A stretch of DNA of 34,834 bases from Gammaproteobacteria bacterium (GCA_947457195.1 CANGUU010000020.1:1-34834), one strand, 5' to 3'; counted from the first letter of the stretch, positions 1-10,422 are shown. Program-made: numbers and translations. The notes: generated from the letters alone by a model not told the origin.

Positions 1-935
1 AGCGTCTGGCCGGGTGCGACGGTCTGTTCGGGACCTACAAAGCCCAGGAGGTAGGTGCCGTCGTTGTGGCGCCGTACGCTGAAGGTATTCTGTTCGCTGG
101 CGGCCGGGACCCACGCGCTCAGGAAGTAATGCTGGGAAAACGCGATCCAACCGCCCTGCATGACGACCGGCTCTTCGCCATCGTCGATGTCGTCGAAGTC
201 GACTTTCACGTAAGGGTCGTCCGGCATGGTCATGGCGGCGCCCAGGAAGTGATTGAGCTGCATGCCGCTGCTCTGCACGCTGCTCGGATCGCTGCTGCCG
301 TCACGTTTGATCTGTCCAAACTGATTTGTGCTCCAGGCGGTGCTGCCGTTGTTGGTGACCACATACTGCAGTCGTATCAGGTAGTCGTTGGCCGACACCG
401 TGTATCGCTTGATGATGGACACGTTGCTGTCCGTGGTGTGCGTGAGATCGATCTGCAACTCGCCGCTGTCCAGACCATAAGCAGACTCTGTGGACTGGTA
501 TAGCGGGCGACCGGTACCGGCGGCGTCGGGGCCGTTGGCGCCGATCAAGCCACTCTGGGCGATGTAGAGAGTGCCATTGCTGCGCAGGAGCTGGAAAGGA
601 TCGGCGGGTGCGTCCAGTGAGGACGGATAGGCGGGCAGTGCCAGCGCAACGATGTCGCCGCCGACGGGGTCGATGCTGAACCGCTGCAGCGGCGTACTTA
701 CCGTGATTAGCTGCCGGGAGGCGGAAGCCGGCGGGGCCGCGGAACTGGCGGGGGTCTGCACTTGCGGAAGGTCGCTCCCTGCAGCGGTGGAGGTGACTGT
801 GGCTGGCACGGTGGCCGGCACCGGTGCTGAGGCCACGGTGCTCGCGGAGGCAGGGTAGTCTTTGTTCCAGGCCAGCAGCAGCAGGTAGCTGACGAGCGCC
901 AGGCCGGCGAGCAGCAAATTACGTTTGTGATCCAT
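1..935 (-). CDS. yidC: Membrane protein insertase YidC (N-terminal part, cut by window edge)
   Basis: YidC inserts and folds inner-membrane proteins, alone or with SecYEG. The 311 visible residues start MDHKRNLLLAGLALVSYLLL, the usual N-terminal signal-anchor helix of gram-negative YidC. A Pro/Ala/Thr-rich linker follows (about residues 28-75), then the start of the large periplasmic P1 domain (QLITVSTPLQRFSIDPVGGD onward, with FSQHYFLSAW near residue 275). The five-helix insertase core lies beyond base 1 and is not in the window. The ATG (complement of 933-935) lies inside the 3' end of yidD, overlapping it by 17 bp, so the genes are probably translationally coupled. Position downstream of rpmH-rnpA-yidD is the standard gammaproteobacterial order. 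The identification is secure; only the truncation limits it. Confidence 0.95.
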   Translation of the reverse strand, partial: MDHKRNLLLAGLALVSYLLLLAWNKDYPASASTVASAPVPATVPATVTSTAAGSDLPQVQTPASSAAPPASASRQLITVSTPLQRFSIDPVGGDIVALALPAYPSSLDAPADPFQLLRSNGTLYIAQSGLIGANGPDAAGTGRPLYQSTESAYGLDSGELQIDLTHTTDSNVSIIKRYTVSANDYLIRLQYVVTNNGSTAWSTNQFGQIKRDGSSDPSSVQSSGMQLNHFLGAAMTMPDDPYVKVDFDDIDDGEEPVVMQGGWIAFSQHYFLSAWVPAASEQNTFSVRRHNDGTYLLGFVGPEQTVAPGQT

Positions 936-1233
936 TGGGAAGTTCTTGGTCGTTGCAGGAAGGGTTCAGGAGGGACCGCAGACTGAAGCGGGTGGGTGCC
1001 GGGTCGAGGCCTCCCTGGCAGAAGGGCTGGCACCGGCAGAGTCGAGCGCCGACCAGCAGACCGCCTCGCAGCACGCCGTGGTACTGCAATACCTCTTTGG
1101 CGTACTGGGAACAGGTCGGGTGAAACCGGCATTGTCTGCCAAGCCAAGGGCTTAACCACCGCTGGTAACCGGTGAGCAGTGCCAGCAGGAGCTGGACGAT
1201 GCGATCGGACTTGTTGTCAGACGGGGCGGTCAT
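919..1233 (-). CDS. yidD: Membrane protein insertion efficiency factor YidD
   Basis: YidD is a small membrane-associated protein that helps YidC-dependent insertion. The 104-residue product carries the family core at residues 20-60: GYQRWLSPWLGRQCRFHPTC, then SQYAKEVLQYHGVLRGG and a cysteine-containing RLCRCQPFCQGG stretch. The conserved cysteines and aromatic residues are present. The ATG is the complement of 1231-1233, inside the end of rnpA (17-bp overlap), and the 3' end overlaps yidC by 17 bp. The reading frame stays open upstream, but that part lies within rnpA in another frame and has no YidD character, so this internal ATG was chosen. Confidence 0.93.
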   Translation of the reverse strand: MTAPSDNKSDRIVQLLLALLTGYQRWLSPWLGRQCRFHPTCSQYAKEVLQYHGVLRGGLLVGARLCRCQPFCQGGLDPAPTRFSLRSLLNPSCNDQELPNGSQT

Positions 1234-1657
1234 CGGCGGGTGCAGAGGCTTGGCTTGGTGCGGGTGGCTGGGACTTTGAGGCAGCGCGCAGCTTACCAAA
1301 CAACTGCGAGAGAAAGAGCAGGATCTGGGCATTGTCGACACCGCTGCTGCCAGGCTTGGCCAGCAAGACAATGTCGAACGCTGGCAGGCTCGCACAGTCG
1401 TGGCGAAACGCCTCGCGGCACAGGCGCTTGATCCGATTGCGGGCCACGGCACAGCCGACATTTTTGCGTGAGATCACGAGGCCGAGTCTGGCGTTGCTGC
1501 CGGTGTTTCTAGCGGCCAGCAGCAGAAAGGGTTTGCAGTGCAGCTTCAGCGAGTTGTCGGAAAAAACCCGCGAGAATTCGGCGGCCTTGGTGAGTCGAGA
1601 GGCCTTCGGAAAATGGAATGACAAGCTTTGAGGTAGGCCCACGTTGCTCGACTGCAT
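1217..1657 (-). CDS. rnpA: Ribonuclease P protein component
   Basis: RnpA is the basic protein subunit of RNase P, which matures tRNA 5' ends with the M1 RNA. The 146-residue product has the family pattern: LSFHFPKASRLTKAAEFSRV near the N-terminus, RLGLVISRKNVGCAVARNRI in the middle, and the RNR signature RNRIKRLCREAFR. The C-terminal 25 residues (Pro/Ala/Ser-rich) extend past the core and overlap yidD. The ATG at the complement of 1655-1657 was preferred; the frame extends 18 codons further without homology. It lies 92 bp downstream of rpmH and probably shares its transcript, as is usual. Confidence 0.93.
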   Translation of the reverse strand: MQSSNVGLPQSLSFHFPKASRLTKAAEFSRVFSDNSLKLHCKPFLLLAARNTGSNARLGLVISRKNVGCAVARNRIKRLCREAFRHDCASLPAFDIVLLAKPGSSGVDNAQILLFLSQLFGKLRAASKSQPPAPSQASAPADDRPV

Positions 1658-1749
1658 CAGGGGCAGAGGACTCCCGCAGGGCGCTCGGGTGGTCGAGCCG
1701 GCGGACGACATCCGGCTGGTCAGTGGCTGCCAGCCGGGGCGGGCGAAGT

Positions 1750-1884
1750 TCAGGCCGTGAGACGGGCGCGGCCTCGGGCACGACGGCGGGCCAGTACCTG
1801 GCGACCTTTCTTGGTGGCCATGCGGGCGCGGAAACCGTGGGTGCGCTTGCGCTTGATAATGCTCGGTTGGAAGGTACGTTTCAT
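1750..1884 (-). CDS. rpmH: 50S ribosomal protein L34
   Basis: This 44-codon gene is read from the complement of 1750-1884. The product begins [20 protein letters not shown] and continues with [20 protein letters not shown]; that is a full-length bacterial L34 (44 residues is typical, almost half Arg/Lys). It is the first gene of the leftward rpmH-rnpA-yidD-yidC cluster, has a sigma70-type promoter 43-71 bp upstream, and is divergent from dnaA across the probable origin. Confidence 0.97.
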   Translation of the reverse strand: MKRTFQPSIIKRKRTHGFRARMATKKGRQVLARRRARGRARLTA

Positions 1885-1926
1885 GGCAGGCCCCGTTCAG
1901 CGGTCAGGTCTTAAAAAGGAGCGCGG

Positions 1927-1955
1927 ATTCTAAAGAGTTCGGCCCTGACACGCAA
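1927..1955 (-). promoter_or_regulatory. sigma70 promoter of rpmH
   Basis: On the minus strand, TTGCGT (1950-1955) and TAGAAT (1927-1932) are separated by exactly 17 bases. Transcription would start near base 1920, giving a leader of roughly 35 nt before the rpmH ATG. The -10 differs from TATAAT at one position and the -35 from TTGACA at two. Divergence from dnaA and the strong match make this the likely main promoter of the operon. Confidence 0.7.
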
Positions 1956-2016
1956 TTCTATTTGATTGATGGTGGTGTCGAAGGCGCTGCTGACGCTGTG
2001 GCGCGTAGTTCACAAG

Positions 2017-2025
2017 TTATCCACA
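2017..2025 (+). promoter_or_regulatory. DnaA box (perfect TTATCCACA)
   Basis: An exact match to the high-affinity DnaA 9-mer. A second, degenerate copy (TAGTCCACA, 2028-2036) follows after two bases, so the pair could bind DnaA cooperatively. Confidence 0.75.
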
Positions 2026-2073
2026 GATAGTCCACAGCCCGCTGTAGCGTTTTGCAGGAGCACACCGCGCGAT

Positions 2074-2088
2074 TTTTGCCCGGCAAAA
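2074..2088. repeat. Palindrome with 7-bp arms in the origin region
   Basis: TTTTGCC, one C, then GGCAAAA: perfect arms around one central base, between the left DnaA boxes and the AT-rich core. A dyad site for a DNA-binding protein is more likely than a terminator because the loop would be a single base and no long T-run follows. Confidence 0.4.
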
Positions 2089-2122
2089 TTCAGGCATAGC
2101 CAAGTAAGTATCTGAAATTAAT

Positions 2123-2139
2123 AGAATAAAATTTATTCT
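2123..2139. repeat. AT-rich palindrome with 8-bp arms in the origin core
   Basis: AGAATAAA, one A, TTTATTCT: perfect 8-bp arms around a single base inside the AT-rich section. It may be part of the DNA-unwinding element or a binding site; TAGAAT at 2122-2127 could also act as a -10 element for dnaA, although I see no good -35. Confidence 0.4.
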
Positions 2140-2165
2140 TGCCGAGGCAATTTTTTGCTGCTGTT

Positions 2166-2174
2166 TGTGGATAA
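2166..2174 (-). promoter_or_regulatory. DnaA box (perfect, inverted)
   Basis: TGTGGATAA on the plus strand is the exact complement of TTATCCACA. It lies about 83 bp upstream of the dnaA start codon, so it could serve both origin firing and DnaA autoregulation. Confidence 0.75.
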
Positions 2175-2256
2175 CTCTACCCTGCCCCGCTACCATTGCG
2201 ACCCCCAACCCACCCTGAAAACCAAAAACTACAGAAAAGCGGGAGCAAGACCGATC

Positions 2257-3744
2257 GTGAGCATGACCCTTTGGCAGAAGTGCGTAGCCACCCTTCAATC
2301 CGAACTTCCCGCCCAGCAGTTCAACACCTGGATCCGGCCGATCCAGGCCGAGGGGGATGCCGCTGCTGTCCGCCTGTTGGCGCCCAACCGTTTCGTGCAG
2401 GAGTGGGTCAAGGAGCATTTTCTCCCCCGTATCGAGACCCTGGTGAAGCAGCACTCGACAGTGTTCGCTCCGGCGGTATCGCTGGAGGTGCGATCTTCCG
2501 TGGCGCCGACGACCTCCGTGTTGGAAGCAGTGCCGGCCGCAGTCGCGAGTGAGCCTGACGGTGAGCCGCAGTCCTTCGGGGGGTTCGACCAGTCGTCCTT
2601 GGCAACGCCGGAGGAAGATCTGCTGGAGCGTGCACTGCAGGAGACCACGGACCCGGTCGCCTCTGGCTCCGCCGAGCGGCGAGCGCTGCCGCGCTCGAGC
2701 GCTGGCTCCCGCAAGCTGAGCTTTCGCGGAGAACTGAACCCCAATTACACCTTTGCCAATTTTGTGCAGGGCAAATCGAATCAGATCGCCCGCGCCGCGG
2801 CCGCCCAGGTCGCCAGCAATCCCGGGGGAGCCTACAACCCGCTCTTCATTTACGGAGGCGTGGGCCTTGGCAAAACCCATCTCATGCATGCCATCGGTAA
2901 TCATCTGCTGCAAAAGAACCCTGCCGCCAAGGTGGTTTACCTGCATTCGCAGACCTTCGTGGGTAGCATGGTGTCGGCGCTGCAACTGAATGCCATCAAC
3001 GAATTCAAGCGCTACTACCATTCGGTGGATGCGCTATTGATCGACGATATTCAGTTCTTCGCCAACAAGGAGCGCTCCCAGGAGGAGTTCTTCCATACCT
3101 TCAATGCCATTTTTGAGGGTGGCCGGCAGATCATCATGACCTGCGACAAGTACCACAGCGAGATCAACGGGCTGGAAGAACGGCTGAAATCGCGCTTCGG
3201 CTGGGGGCTGTCGGTGGCGGTGGAGCCGCCCGACCTCGAGACCCGCGCTGCCATCCTGATGAACAAGGCCACGCAGGAGAAAGTGCAGGTGCCCGAGGAA
3301 GCCGCGATGTTCATGGCGCAGAAGCTTCGCTCGAATGTTCGAGAGCTGGAAGGGGCTCTGAAGAAAGTGATCGCTCACGCACGCTTCCTCGGTGCCGACA
3401 TTTCCATCGGCCTGATAAAAGAAGCGCTGAAGGATTTGCTGGCCATCCAGAGCAAGCTGATCAGTGTGGACAACATCCAGCGCACGGTGGCCGAGTACTA
3501 CAAGATCAAGATGGCCGACATGATTTCCAAACGTCGGAACCGGTCGGTGGCGCGACCCCGTCAGATGGCGATGTGTCTGTCGAAGGAGCTCACCAACCAC
3601 AGCCTGCCGGAAATAGGCACCCATTACGGCGGACGCGATCACACGACGGTATTGCATGCCTGCCGGACGATTGCTGATCTGCGCCGCTCGGATTCCGGCA
3701 TCGAGGAGGACTACCAAAATCTTCTTCGCTCCTTGTCCAGCTGA
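2257..3744 (+). CDS. dnaA: Chromosomal replication initiator protein DnaA
   Basis: DnaA binds its 9-mer boxes at oriC, melts the origin and loads the helicase. Predicted product 495 residues. Domain I (1-80) starts [20 protein letters not shown] in the usual manner. An acidic, Ser-rich linker (about 85-150) follows. The AAA+ domain III has Walker [10 protein letters not shown] (200-208), Walker B LLIDDIQF (260-267) and the arginine-finger region [12 protein letters not shown]. Domain IV ends with the DNA-binding signature [15 protein letters not shown]. Two starts are possible: GTG 2257 (GGGAG at 2241-2245, spacing 11) and ATG 2263 (spacing 17); spacing favours GTG. The frame is open further upstream, but that part has no DnaA character. 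Confidence 0.97.
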   Translation: MSMTLWQKCVATLQSELPAQQFNTWIRPIQAEGDAAAVRLLAPNRFVQEWVKEHFLPRIETLVKQHSTVFAPAVSLEVRSSVAPTTSVLEAVPAAVASEPDGEPQSFGGFDQSSLATPEEDLLERALQETTDPVASGSAERRALPRSSAGSRKLSFRGELNPNYTFANFVQGKSNQIARAAAAQVASNPGGAYNPLFIYGGVGLGKTHLMHAIGNHLLQKNPAAKVVYLHSQTFVGSMVSALQLNAINEFKRYYHSVDALLIDDIQFFANKERSQEEFFHTFNAIFEGGRQIIMTCDKYHSEINGLEERLKSRFGWGLSVAVEPPDLETRAAILMNKATQEKVQVPEEAAMFMAQKLRSNVRELEGALKKVIAHARFLGADISIGLIKEALKDLLAIQSKLISVDNIQRTVAEYYKIKMADMISKRRNRSVARPRQMAMCLSKELTNHSLPEIGTHYGGRDHTTVLHACRTIADLRRSDSGIEEDYQNLLRSLSS

Positions 3745-3786
3745 GTGAGGGCTGGCACAATGCGGCGGCCCTTGGGCCCCCACCTG

Positions 3787-3798
3787 ATCGGCGCCGAT
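3787..3798. repeat. Perfect 12-bp palindrome between dnaA and dnaN
   Basis: ATCGGCGCCGAT is an exact palindrome in the 123-bp dnaA-dnaN gap. A degenerate DnaA-box-like TTATCCGCG (two mismatches) follows at 3809-3817. In some pseudomonads this gap has a second origin activity; here box content is too low to claim that. Confidence 0.4.
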
Positions 3799-3867
3799 GG
3801 CGCATGAGTTATCCGCGGTACTTGCCGGCATGCACGACCAACGTTCACGAGAATAAAGAGAGCAGCC

Positions 3868-4971
3868 ATGCAATTCGAAATCTCCCGGGAAGCCTTGATC
3901 AAACCGTTGCAGCTTGTCACCGGAGTGGTCGAGCGACGGCAGACCCTGCCCGTGTTGTCGAACGTGTTGCTGGCGCTTGCCGACGGTCGCCTGTCCTTAA
4001 CCGGGACCGATCTCGAGGTCGAGTTGATCGGTCGGGTTGGCGTAGAGGGCGGCAAGGGCGATGGCGAGATTACCGTGCCGGCCCGCAAATTGATGGACAT
4101 CTGCAAGTCCTTGCCGGAGGGGTCTACCATCAAGTTTTCCACCGAAGAGGGCAAGGCCGTCATCAAGGTGGGTCGCTCTCGCTTCAGCTTGGCCACCCTG
4201 CCCGCTACCGACTTTCCCTCCGTGGAGGAGTCGAAGGGCTCCTTCGAAATTGCCGTGAATCGCGTGGCGCTCAGGAGCATGCTGGATAACACCGGTTTTG
4301 CCATGGCGCAGCAGGACGTGCGCTACTACCTCAACGGCCTGCTGCTGGAGATCACGCCAGATTACCTGCGCGCGGTCGCCACCGACGGCCACCGCCTCGC
4401 ACTGCATACCGAACGAGTACAGGTGGGTGTGGCGTCGAAACATCAGGTGATCATTCCGCGCAAAGGTGTGCAGGAACTGGCGAGGTTGCTGACGGAGGGC
4501 GAAGAGGATGTGACGCTGGTGATCGGCAGCAACCACATCCGCGCCAGCACCGAAAACTATACCTTCACCTCCAAGCTGGTGGACGGCAAGTTCCCCGACT
4601 ATGACCGGGTGTTGCCCAAGGGTGGCGACAAGGTCATGGTCGGCAACCGCAATGGCCTCAAACAGGCGCTGGGCCGGGCAGCGATCCTTTCCAACGAGAA
4701 GTTCCGCGGTATCCGCCTCATGCTCGCCAACGACGAGCTGAAGATTCTCGCCAACAACCCCGAGCAAGAAGAGGCGGAGGATGTGGTGGGTGTGGAGTAC
4801 CAGGCAGCGGCCTTGGAAATCGGTTTCAACGTCAGCTACCTGATTGATGTCTTGAATGTGCTGTCTACTGAGACCGTGCAATTCACTCTCACCGACACCA
4901 ACAGCAGCGTACTGATACAGGCGGCACCTGGCAGCGCAGCGCTGTATGTCGTTATGCCGATGAGGCTGTAG
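3868..4971 (+). CDS. dnaN: DNA polymerase III subunit beta (sliding clamp)
   Basis: DnaN forms the ring-shaped dimer that tethers DNA polymerase III and other clamp clients to DNA. The 367-residue product matches the usual length (366-367). It starts MQFEISREALIKPLQLVTGV and contains ERRQTLPVLSNVLL, the three repeated clamp folds, KLVDGKFPDYDRVLPKGGDK, and the C-terminal client-pocket sequence VVMPMRL. AGAGAG at 3858-3863 precedes the ATG. It follows dnaA by 123 bp and precedes recF by 22 bp, the standard dnaA-dnaN-recF-gyrB order. Confidence 0.98.
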   Translation: MQFEISREALIKPLQLVTGVVERRQTLPVLSNVLLALADGRLSLTGTDLEVELIGRVGVEGGKGDGEITVPARKLMDICKSLPEGSTIKFSTEEGKAVIKVGRSRFSLATLPATDFPSVEESKGSFEIAVNRVALRSMLDNTGFAMAQQDVRYYLNGLLLEITPDYLRAVATDGHRLALHTERVQVGVASKHQVIIPRKGVQELARLLTEGEEDVTLVIGSNHIRASTENYTFTSKLVDGKFPDYDRVLPKGGDKVMVGNRNGLKQALGRAAILSNEKFRGIRLMLANDELKILANNPEQEEAEDVVGVEYQAAALEIGFNVSYLIDVLNVLSTETVQFTLTDTNSSVLIQAAPGSAALYVVMPMRL

Positions 4972-4993
4972 TCGGCGCGCCAAAACGGCTTCC

Positions 4994-6091
4994 ATGCCCT
5001 TCCTCAATCGGCTGGCGCTCAGCGGTCTCCGCAACATCGACACCGCCAGCCTGCTCCCCGTCCCCGGCTTCAATGTCATTTTTGGTGACAACGGCAGTGG
5101 CAAGACCACCCTGCTGGAGGCCATCCATTTGCTGGGACTCGGGCGCTCCTTCCGCAGCCACCTGCAGAAGCCGCTGATCGGCTACGAGCACAGCGAGGCC
5201 GTGGTGTTTGCCGAACTAGCAAGCGGGGTCACGGTGGGTTTACAGCGCCCCCTGCGGGGCCCGCAAACCATCAAGCTGGCCGGCAAACCGGCCGAGGGGT
5301 TGGCGCAGCTGTCGCGGACTCTGCCGCTGCAGTTGATTCATGCCGATACCTTCCAGTTGTTGGAGGGAAGCCCCAGCGAGCGCCGCCAACTGCTGGACTG
5401 GGGAGTGTTTCACGTGGAACACAGCTTTCTTGGATTTTGGCGCCGGGCCCGTCAGGCGCTCGATCAACGCAACGCGCTGCTGCGGTCTGAGGCCAGCGCC
5501 GGCGAGATCGAGCCCTGGTCCCGCGAGCTGGCGATAGCGGCGACCGAGGTAGACGCGAGCCGCGGGCGCTATCTGACCCGCCTGCGTCGACTGATCGACG
5601 AGCAGTTGGCATTGGTGGGCACACCCGGCGGCCAGGAGCTCCGCATCGACTACCAGCGGGGCTGGGATGAGGACGCCGACTTGGCGGTTCTCTTGATGGG
5701 GCAGTTGGAGCGGGATCGCCGCTATGGCTTTACCACGGTTGGCCCCCACAAGGCCGACCTGCGCTTCCTCATCCGCGGTCAGGCGGCCGCCGACGTGCTG
5801 TCGCGCGGGCAGCTCAAACTGCTGATCTGCGCGGTGAAGGTGGCGCAGGCCCGGCTGCTCATTGAGGAGCAGAACGAACGCTGCCTGTTCTTGGTGGATG
5901 ACTTGCCGGCAGAGCTGGATGCCGGTCACCGCAGCAAGGTCTGCCAGTTGCTGGCCAGCCTCGGAGCGCAGGTTTTCATGTCCTGCATCGAACAGGAGCA
6001 GCTCCTGATACAGGCCCAGCGCCAGGCTGACAACAGAGGCCTGCCGCTGGCGTTGTTCCACGTGAAACATGGTAAGATTGTGCCACTGTAG
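4994..6091 (+). CDS. recF: DNA replication and repair protein RecF
   Basis: RecF is an SMC-like ATPase that, with RecO and RecR, loads RecA at gaps. The 365-residue product has Walker A GDNGSGKTT (31-39), the ABC-type signature region LSRGQLKLLICAVKVAQARL, and Walker B CLFLVDDLPAELDAGH. The ATG at 4994 has no clear ribosome-binding site and lies 22 bp after dnaN, suggesting coupling. Unusually, the coding sequence includes two 16-bp parS-like sites (5406-5421 and 6054-6069), which encode the local peptides VFHVEH and LFHVKH. The presence of a parS-encoded FHVKH near the RecF C-terminus is familiar from pseudomonads. Confidence 0.97.
   Translation: MPFLNRLALSGLRNIDTASLLPVPGFNVIFGDNGSGKTTLLEAIHLLGLGRSFRSHLQKPLIGYEHSEAVVFAELASGVTVGLQRPLRGPQTIKLAGKPAEGLAQLSRTLPLQLIHADTFQLLEGSPSERRQLLDWGVFHVEHSFLGFWRRARQALDQRNALLRSEASAGEIEPWSRELAIAATEVDASRGRYLTRLRRLIDEQLALVGTPGGQELRIDYQRGWDEDADLAVLLMGQLERDRRYGFTTVGPHKADLRFLIRGQAAADVLSRGQLKLLICAVKVAQARLLIEEQNERCLFLVDDLPAELDAGHRSKVCQLLASLGAQVFMSCIEQEQLLIQAQRQADNRGLPLALFHVKHGKIVPL
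5406..5421. promoter_or_regulatory. parS centromere site (one mismatch)
   Basis: TGTTTCACGTGGAACA differs by one base from the ParB-binding palindrome TGTTTCACGTGAAACA, and equally by one base from TGTTCCACGTGGAACA. It lies in recF, 3.2 kb from the probable oriC. ParB should load here and spread to drive origin segregation with ParA. Confidence 0.85.
6054..6069. promoter_or_regulatory. parS centromere site (one mismatch), end of recF
   Basis: TGTTCCACGTGAAACA is the mirror hybrid of the site at 5406: it joins a TGTTCC left half to a GAAACA right half. It lies 633 bp downstream of that site, at the recF 3' end. Both have the full CACGTG core. No other site this good occurs in the window. Confidence 0.85.
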
Positions 6092-8599
<2,508 letters not shown>

Positions 8600-8618
8600 C
8601 GCGACCGGCGGCTGCCAT

Positions 8619-9335
8619 TCAGAACAGTGCGGGTTGCTGCGGCAACGCCAGGGCACTGATCAAATCGGGCCCTTCGTTCCTTACGCTGTTCACGCGGGTG
8701 CTCACCGGATGTCCCTGCAGGTCCTGCCGGGCCTGCCGGATAAGCGCCATCGCCCGCTCGGTTCCGTGGCCCGGAGCCAGCCAATCCTCGAAGAGATCGG
8801 GGTGCAGCACCACGGGCATGCGATGGTGGATCGCGGCGATGGCGGGGGCAGCGTCGCGCGTGAGCAGCGCGCAAGACACCACGGGCTCGGCCCCCGCCCG
8901 CTGCCAGACCGACCATAGCCCGGCAAACGCCACCACGGGCTCGCCAGGGCAGGAAAGAAAATAAGGTTGGAAGCTGCGCTTGCCGCGGTCGCTGCGCGTC
9001 TGCTCACGCTCATTCCATTCGTACCAACCGCGCACAGGCAACAGGCAGCGAAAGTGCTGCAGACTTTCCGACCATAGCGGCTTGCCCGCTGCTTCTTCGG
9101 AGCGGGCGTTGAACGACAATGTCGGCAGCGTGCTCTTCTGCCACCAGCGTGGTATCAGCCCCCAGCGCGCACCGCGTAGCTCGCTGCTGCCGCTGGCGTG
9201 CCTGACCACGATCGGTACCTGCATGGTGGGCGCTACGTTGAAGCGGGTAGGCCCGAAGGGCACCCAGTTGCGTCGGTCGATGAGCCAGAAGCGCTCCAAG
9301 TCGGCGGCATCGGGTTCCACGTAGCGGCCACACAT
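8619..9335 (-). CDS. SRAP-domain abasic-site processing protein (YedK/HMCES family)
   Basis: SRAP proteins form a covalent thiazolidine crosslink to abasic sites in single-stranded DNA, shielding them from cleavage. The 238-residue product starts MCGRYVEPDA, so Cys2 becomes the N-terminal nucleophile after Met removal. The other family residues are visible: Asn76 in SFNARSE, Glu106 in GWYEW and His171 in HHRMPVVL. GAGGAGGT lies upstream of the ATG, although at a longish spacing. It is convergent with gyrB, separated by 19 bp. The family is often seen in SOS or phage contexts, but I see no LexA-type operator in the upstream gap. Function is inferred from the family; the active site is complete. 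Confidence 0.92.
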   Translation of the reverse strand: MCGRYVEPDAADLERFWLIDRRNWVPFGPTRFNVAPTMQVPIVVRHASGSSELRGARWGLIPRWWQKSTLPTLSFNARSEEAAGKPLWSESLQHFRCLLPVRGWYEWNEREQTRSDRGKRSFQPYFLSCPGEPVVAFAGLWSVWQRAGAEPVVSCALLTRDAAPAIAAIHHRMPVVLHPDLFEDWLAPGHGTERAMALIRQARQDLQGHPVSTRVNSVRNEGPDLISALALPQQPALF

Positions 9336-9491
9336 GGCAGTTGAACGACCTCCTCAGGCTGATTGCGCAGCCGGGACGTGCTGCCACGCCACGATACCAT
9401 CGGCGCTCCGCCACGCCACGCTTCTGCAGGGCGCCCCGCTGCCCGTACACTGCAGGTACAACCCGCCCGAAGAGTCCGTCATCGGCAGCCC

Positions 9492-10328
9492 ATGCGTCCC
9501 CTACTGCGTTTCGGCGTTGCTCTGCTCACAACCTTCCTGCTGCTGGCCGTTGCTGCCGTGCAGGCCCAGCAGCCGTGGCGTGAATATCCGAGCATGGAGG
9601 ATTACTACGGCGGCCGCACCGCCGCTCCGCCCGCGGCCTCCCTGCCGGCGGAATTCGTGGTGGGTCGACTCATGTACCCGCAGTACGCGCGTGGCCCCTT
9701 CGGCAGCGGGCGCGGTGACTGGCGGCGCGGCGGCACGGCCTGGAGCGTGGACTATCCGGAGGGCGACCGCACTTTTGCACGCTTGCTGGGGCGTTTGACC
9801 ACCTTGAACGTGCGCGCGGTTGAGCAGCCGGTCAACCTCGATGATGCCGGTGATGCCGGCCACTGGCCGTTCCTGATCGCCGGGATCGTCGGTGCGTGGA
9901 ACCTCACCGATTACCAGGCGTTGCAGCTACGCGAGTACCTGCTGAAAGGCGGCTTCCTGCTCTGCGACAGTTTTTACGGCACCGACGAATGGCAGGGCTT
10001 CCAGCAGACCCTGCAGCGTGTCTTTCCCGACCGCAGTGTGGTGGAACTGCCGGACGATCATCCGATCTTCCACCACCCCTTCGACCTCGATGACAAGCGC
10101 CAGATTCCCACCTGGCAATACCTGCCGCGCGGCTACCGTGGCGACGGCGAGACGCCGCACTGGCGAGCAGTGCTCGACGATGCGGGTCGGGTGATGGTGA
10201 TGATTGCCTTCAACAACGACATTGCCGATGGCTGGCAGCGCGCCGACGACCCCGGTTACCCCCAGTTCGAAGCCAATCTCTCGATCAGGCTCGGCGTCAA
10301 CTTCGCCGTCTATGCGCTGACCCACTGA
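9492..10328 (+). CDS. Exported DUF4159 domain protein
   Basis: This 278-residue protein starts MRPLLRFGVALLTTFLLLAV and has a clear Sec signal peptide with a likely cut after VQAQ (about residue 26). The rest looks like a stand-alone DUF4159 domain: FVVGRLMYPQYARG, a middle WSVDYPEGDRTFARLLGRLT, LREYLLKGGFLLCDSFYGTD, VVELPDDHPIFHHPFDLDD and a C-terminal NLSIRLGVNFAVYALTH. DUF4159 resembles class-I glutamine-amidotransferase-like folds and often occurs at the C-terminus of large exported or membrane proteins; its biochemical role is unknown. The ATG at 9492 fits the signal peptide; the longer frame upstream is Arg/Pro-rich filler. It is divergent from the SRAP gene (156-bp gap with nothing recognisable) and is followed by a convergent ydbL. 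Confidence 0.8.
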   Translation: MRPLLRFGVALLTTFLLLAVAAVQAQQPWREYPSMEDYYGGRTAAPPAASLPAEFVVGRLMYPQYARGPFGSGRGDWRRGGTAWSVDYPEGDRTFARLLGRLTTLNVRAVEQPVNLDDAGDAGHWPFLIAGIVGAWNLTDYQALQLREYLLKGGFLLCDSFYGTDEWQGFQQTLQRVFPDRSVVELPDDHPIFHHPFDLDDKRQIPTWQYLPRGYRGDGETPHWRAVLDDAGRVMVMIAFNNDIADGWQRADDPGYPQFEANLSIRLGVNFAVYALTH

Positions 10329-10422
10329 ACGCGGGCTGCCCGCTCCGTGCCGGCCGGCGTTTCACCACGGCGGGGCTCCCCGTCTGCCGGTCGGCAGTTG
10401 CGCTCGGTGGCTGCCAACCGGC

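Larger units (their letters stand above)
1885..2256. other. Probable chromosomal replication origin (oriC) region between rpmH and dnaA
   Basis: This 372-bp gene-free stretch between divergent rpmH and dnaA is the expected place for oriC. Seen directly: a perfect DnaA box TTATCCACA at 2017-2025; a degenerate one at 2028-2036 (TAGTCCACA, two mismatches); a perfect box on the opposite strand at 2166-2174; and an AT-rich stretch (about 2102-2160) between the perfect boxes, the best candidate for the unwinding element. It also holds two palindromes (2074-2088 and 2123-2139). Only two perfect boxes is few, so the full origin may use weaker sites. The two parS sites in nearby recF support an origin here. 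Confidence 0.65.

Noticed and set aside
2139-2156. Terminator-like TTGC-CGAG-GCAA followed by six T upstream of dnaA
   Set aside because: A four-bp stem is too weak for a Rho-independent terminator. The T-run is better explained as part of the AT-rich origin core.
2155-2256. Longer dnaA start at 2155 or nearby
   Set aside because: The added residues have no DnaA homology and would translate across a perfect DnaA box. A ribosome-binding site supports GTG 2257.
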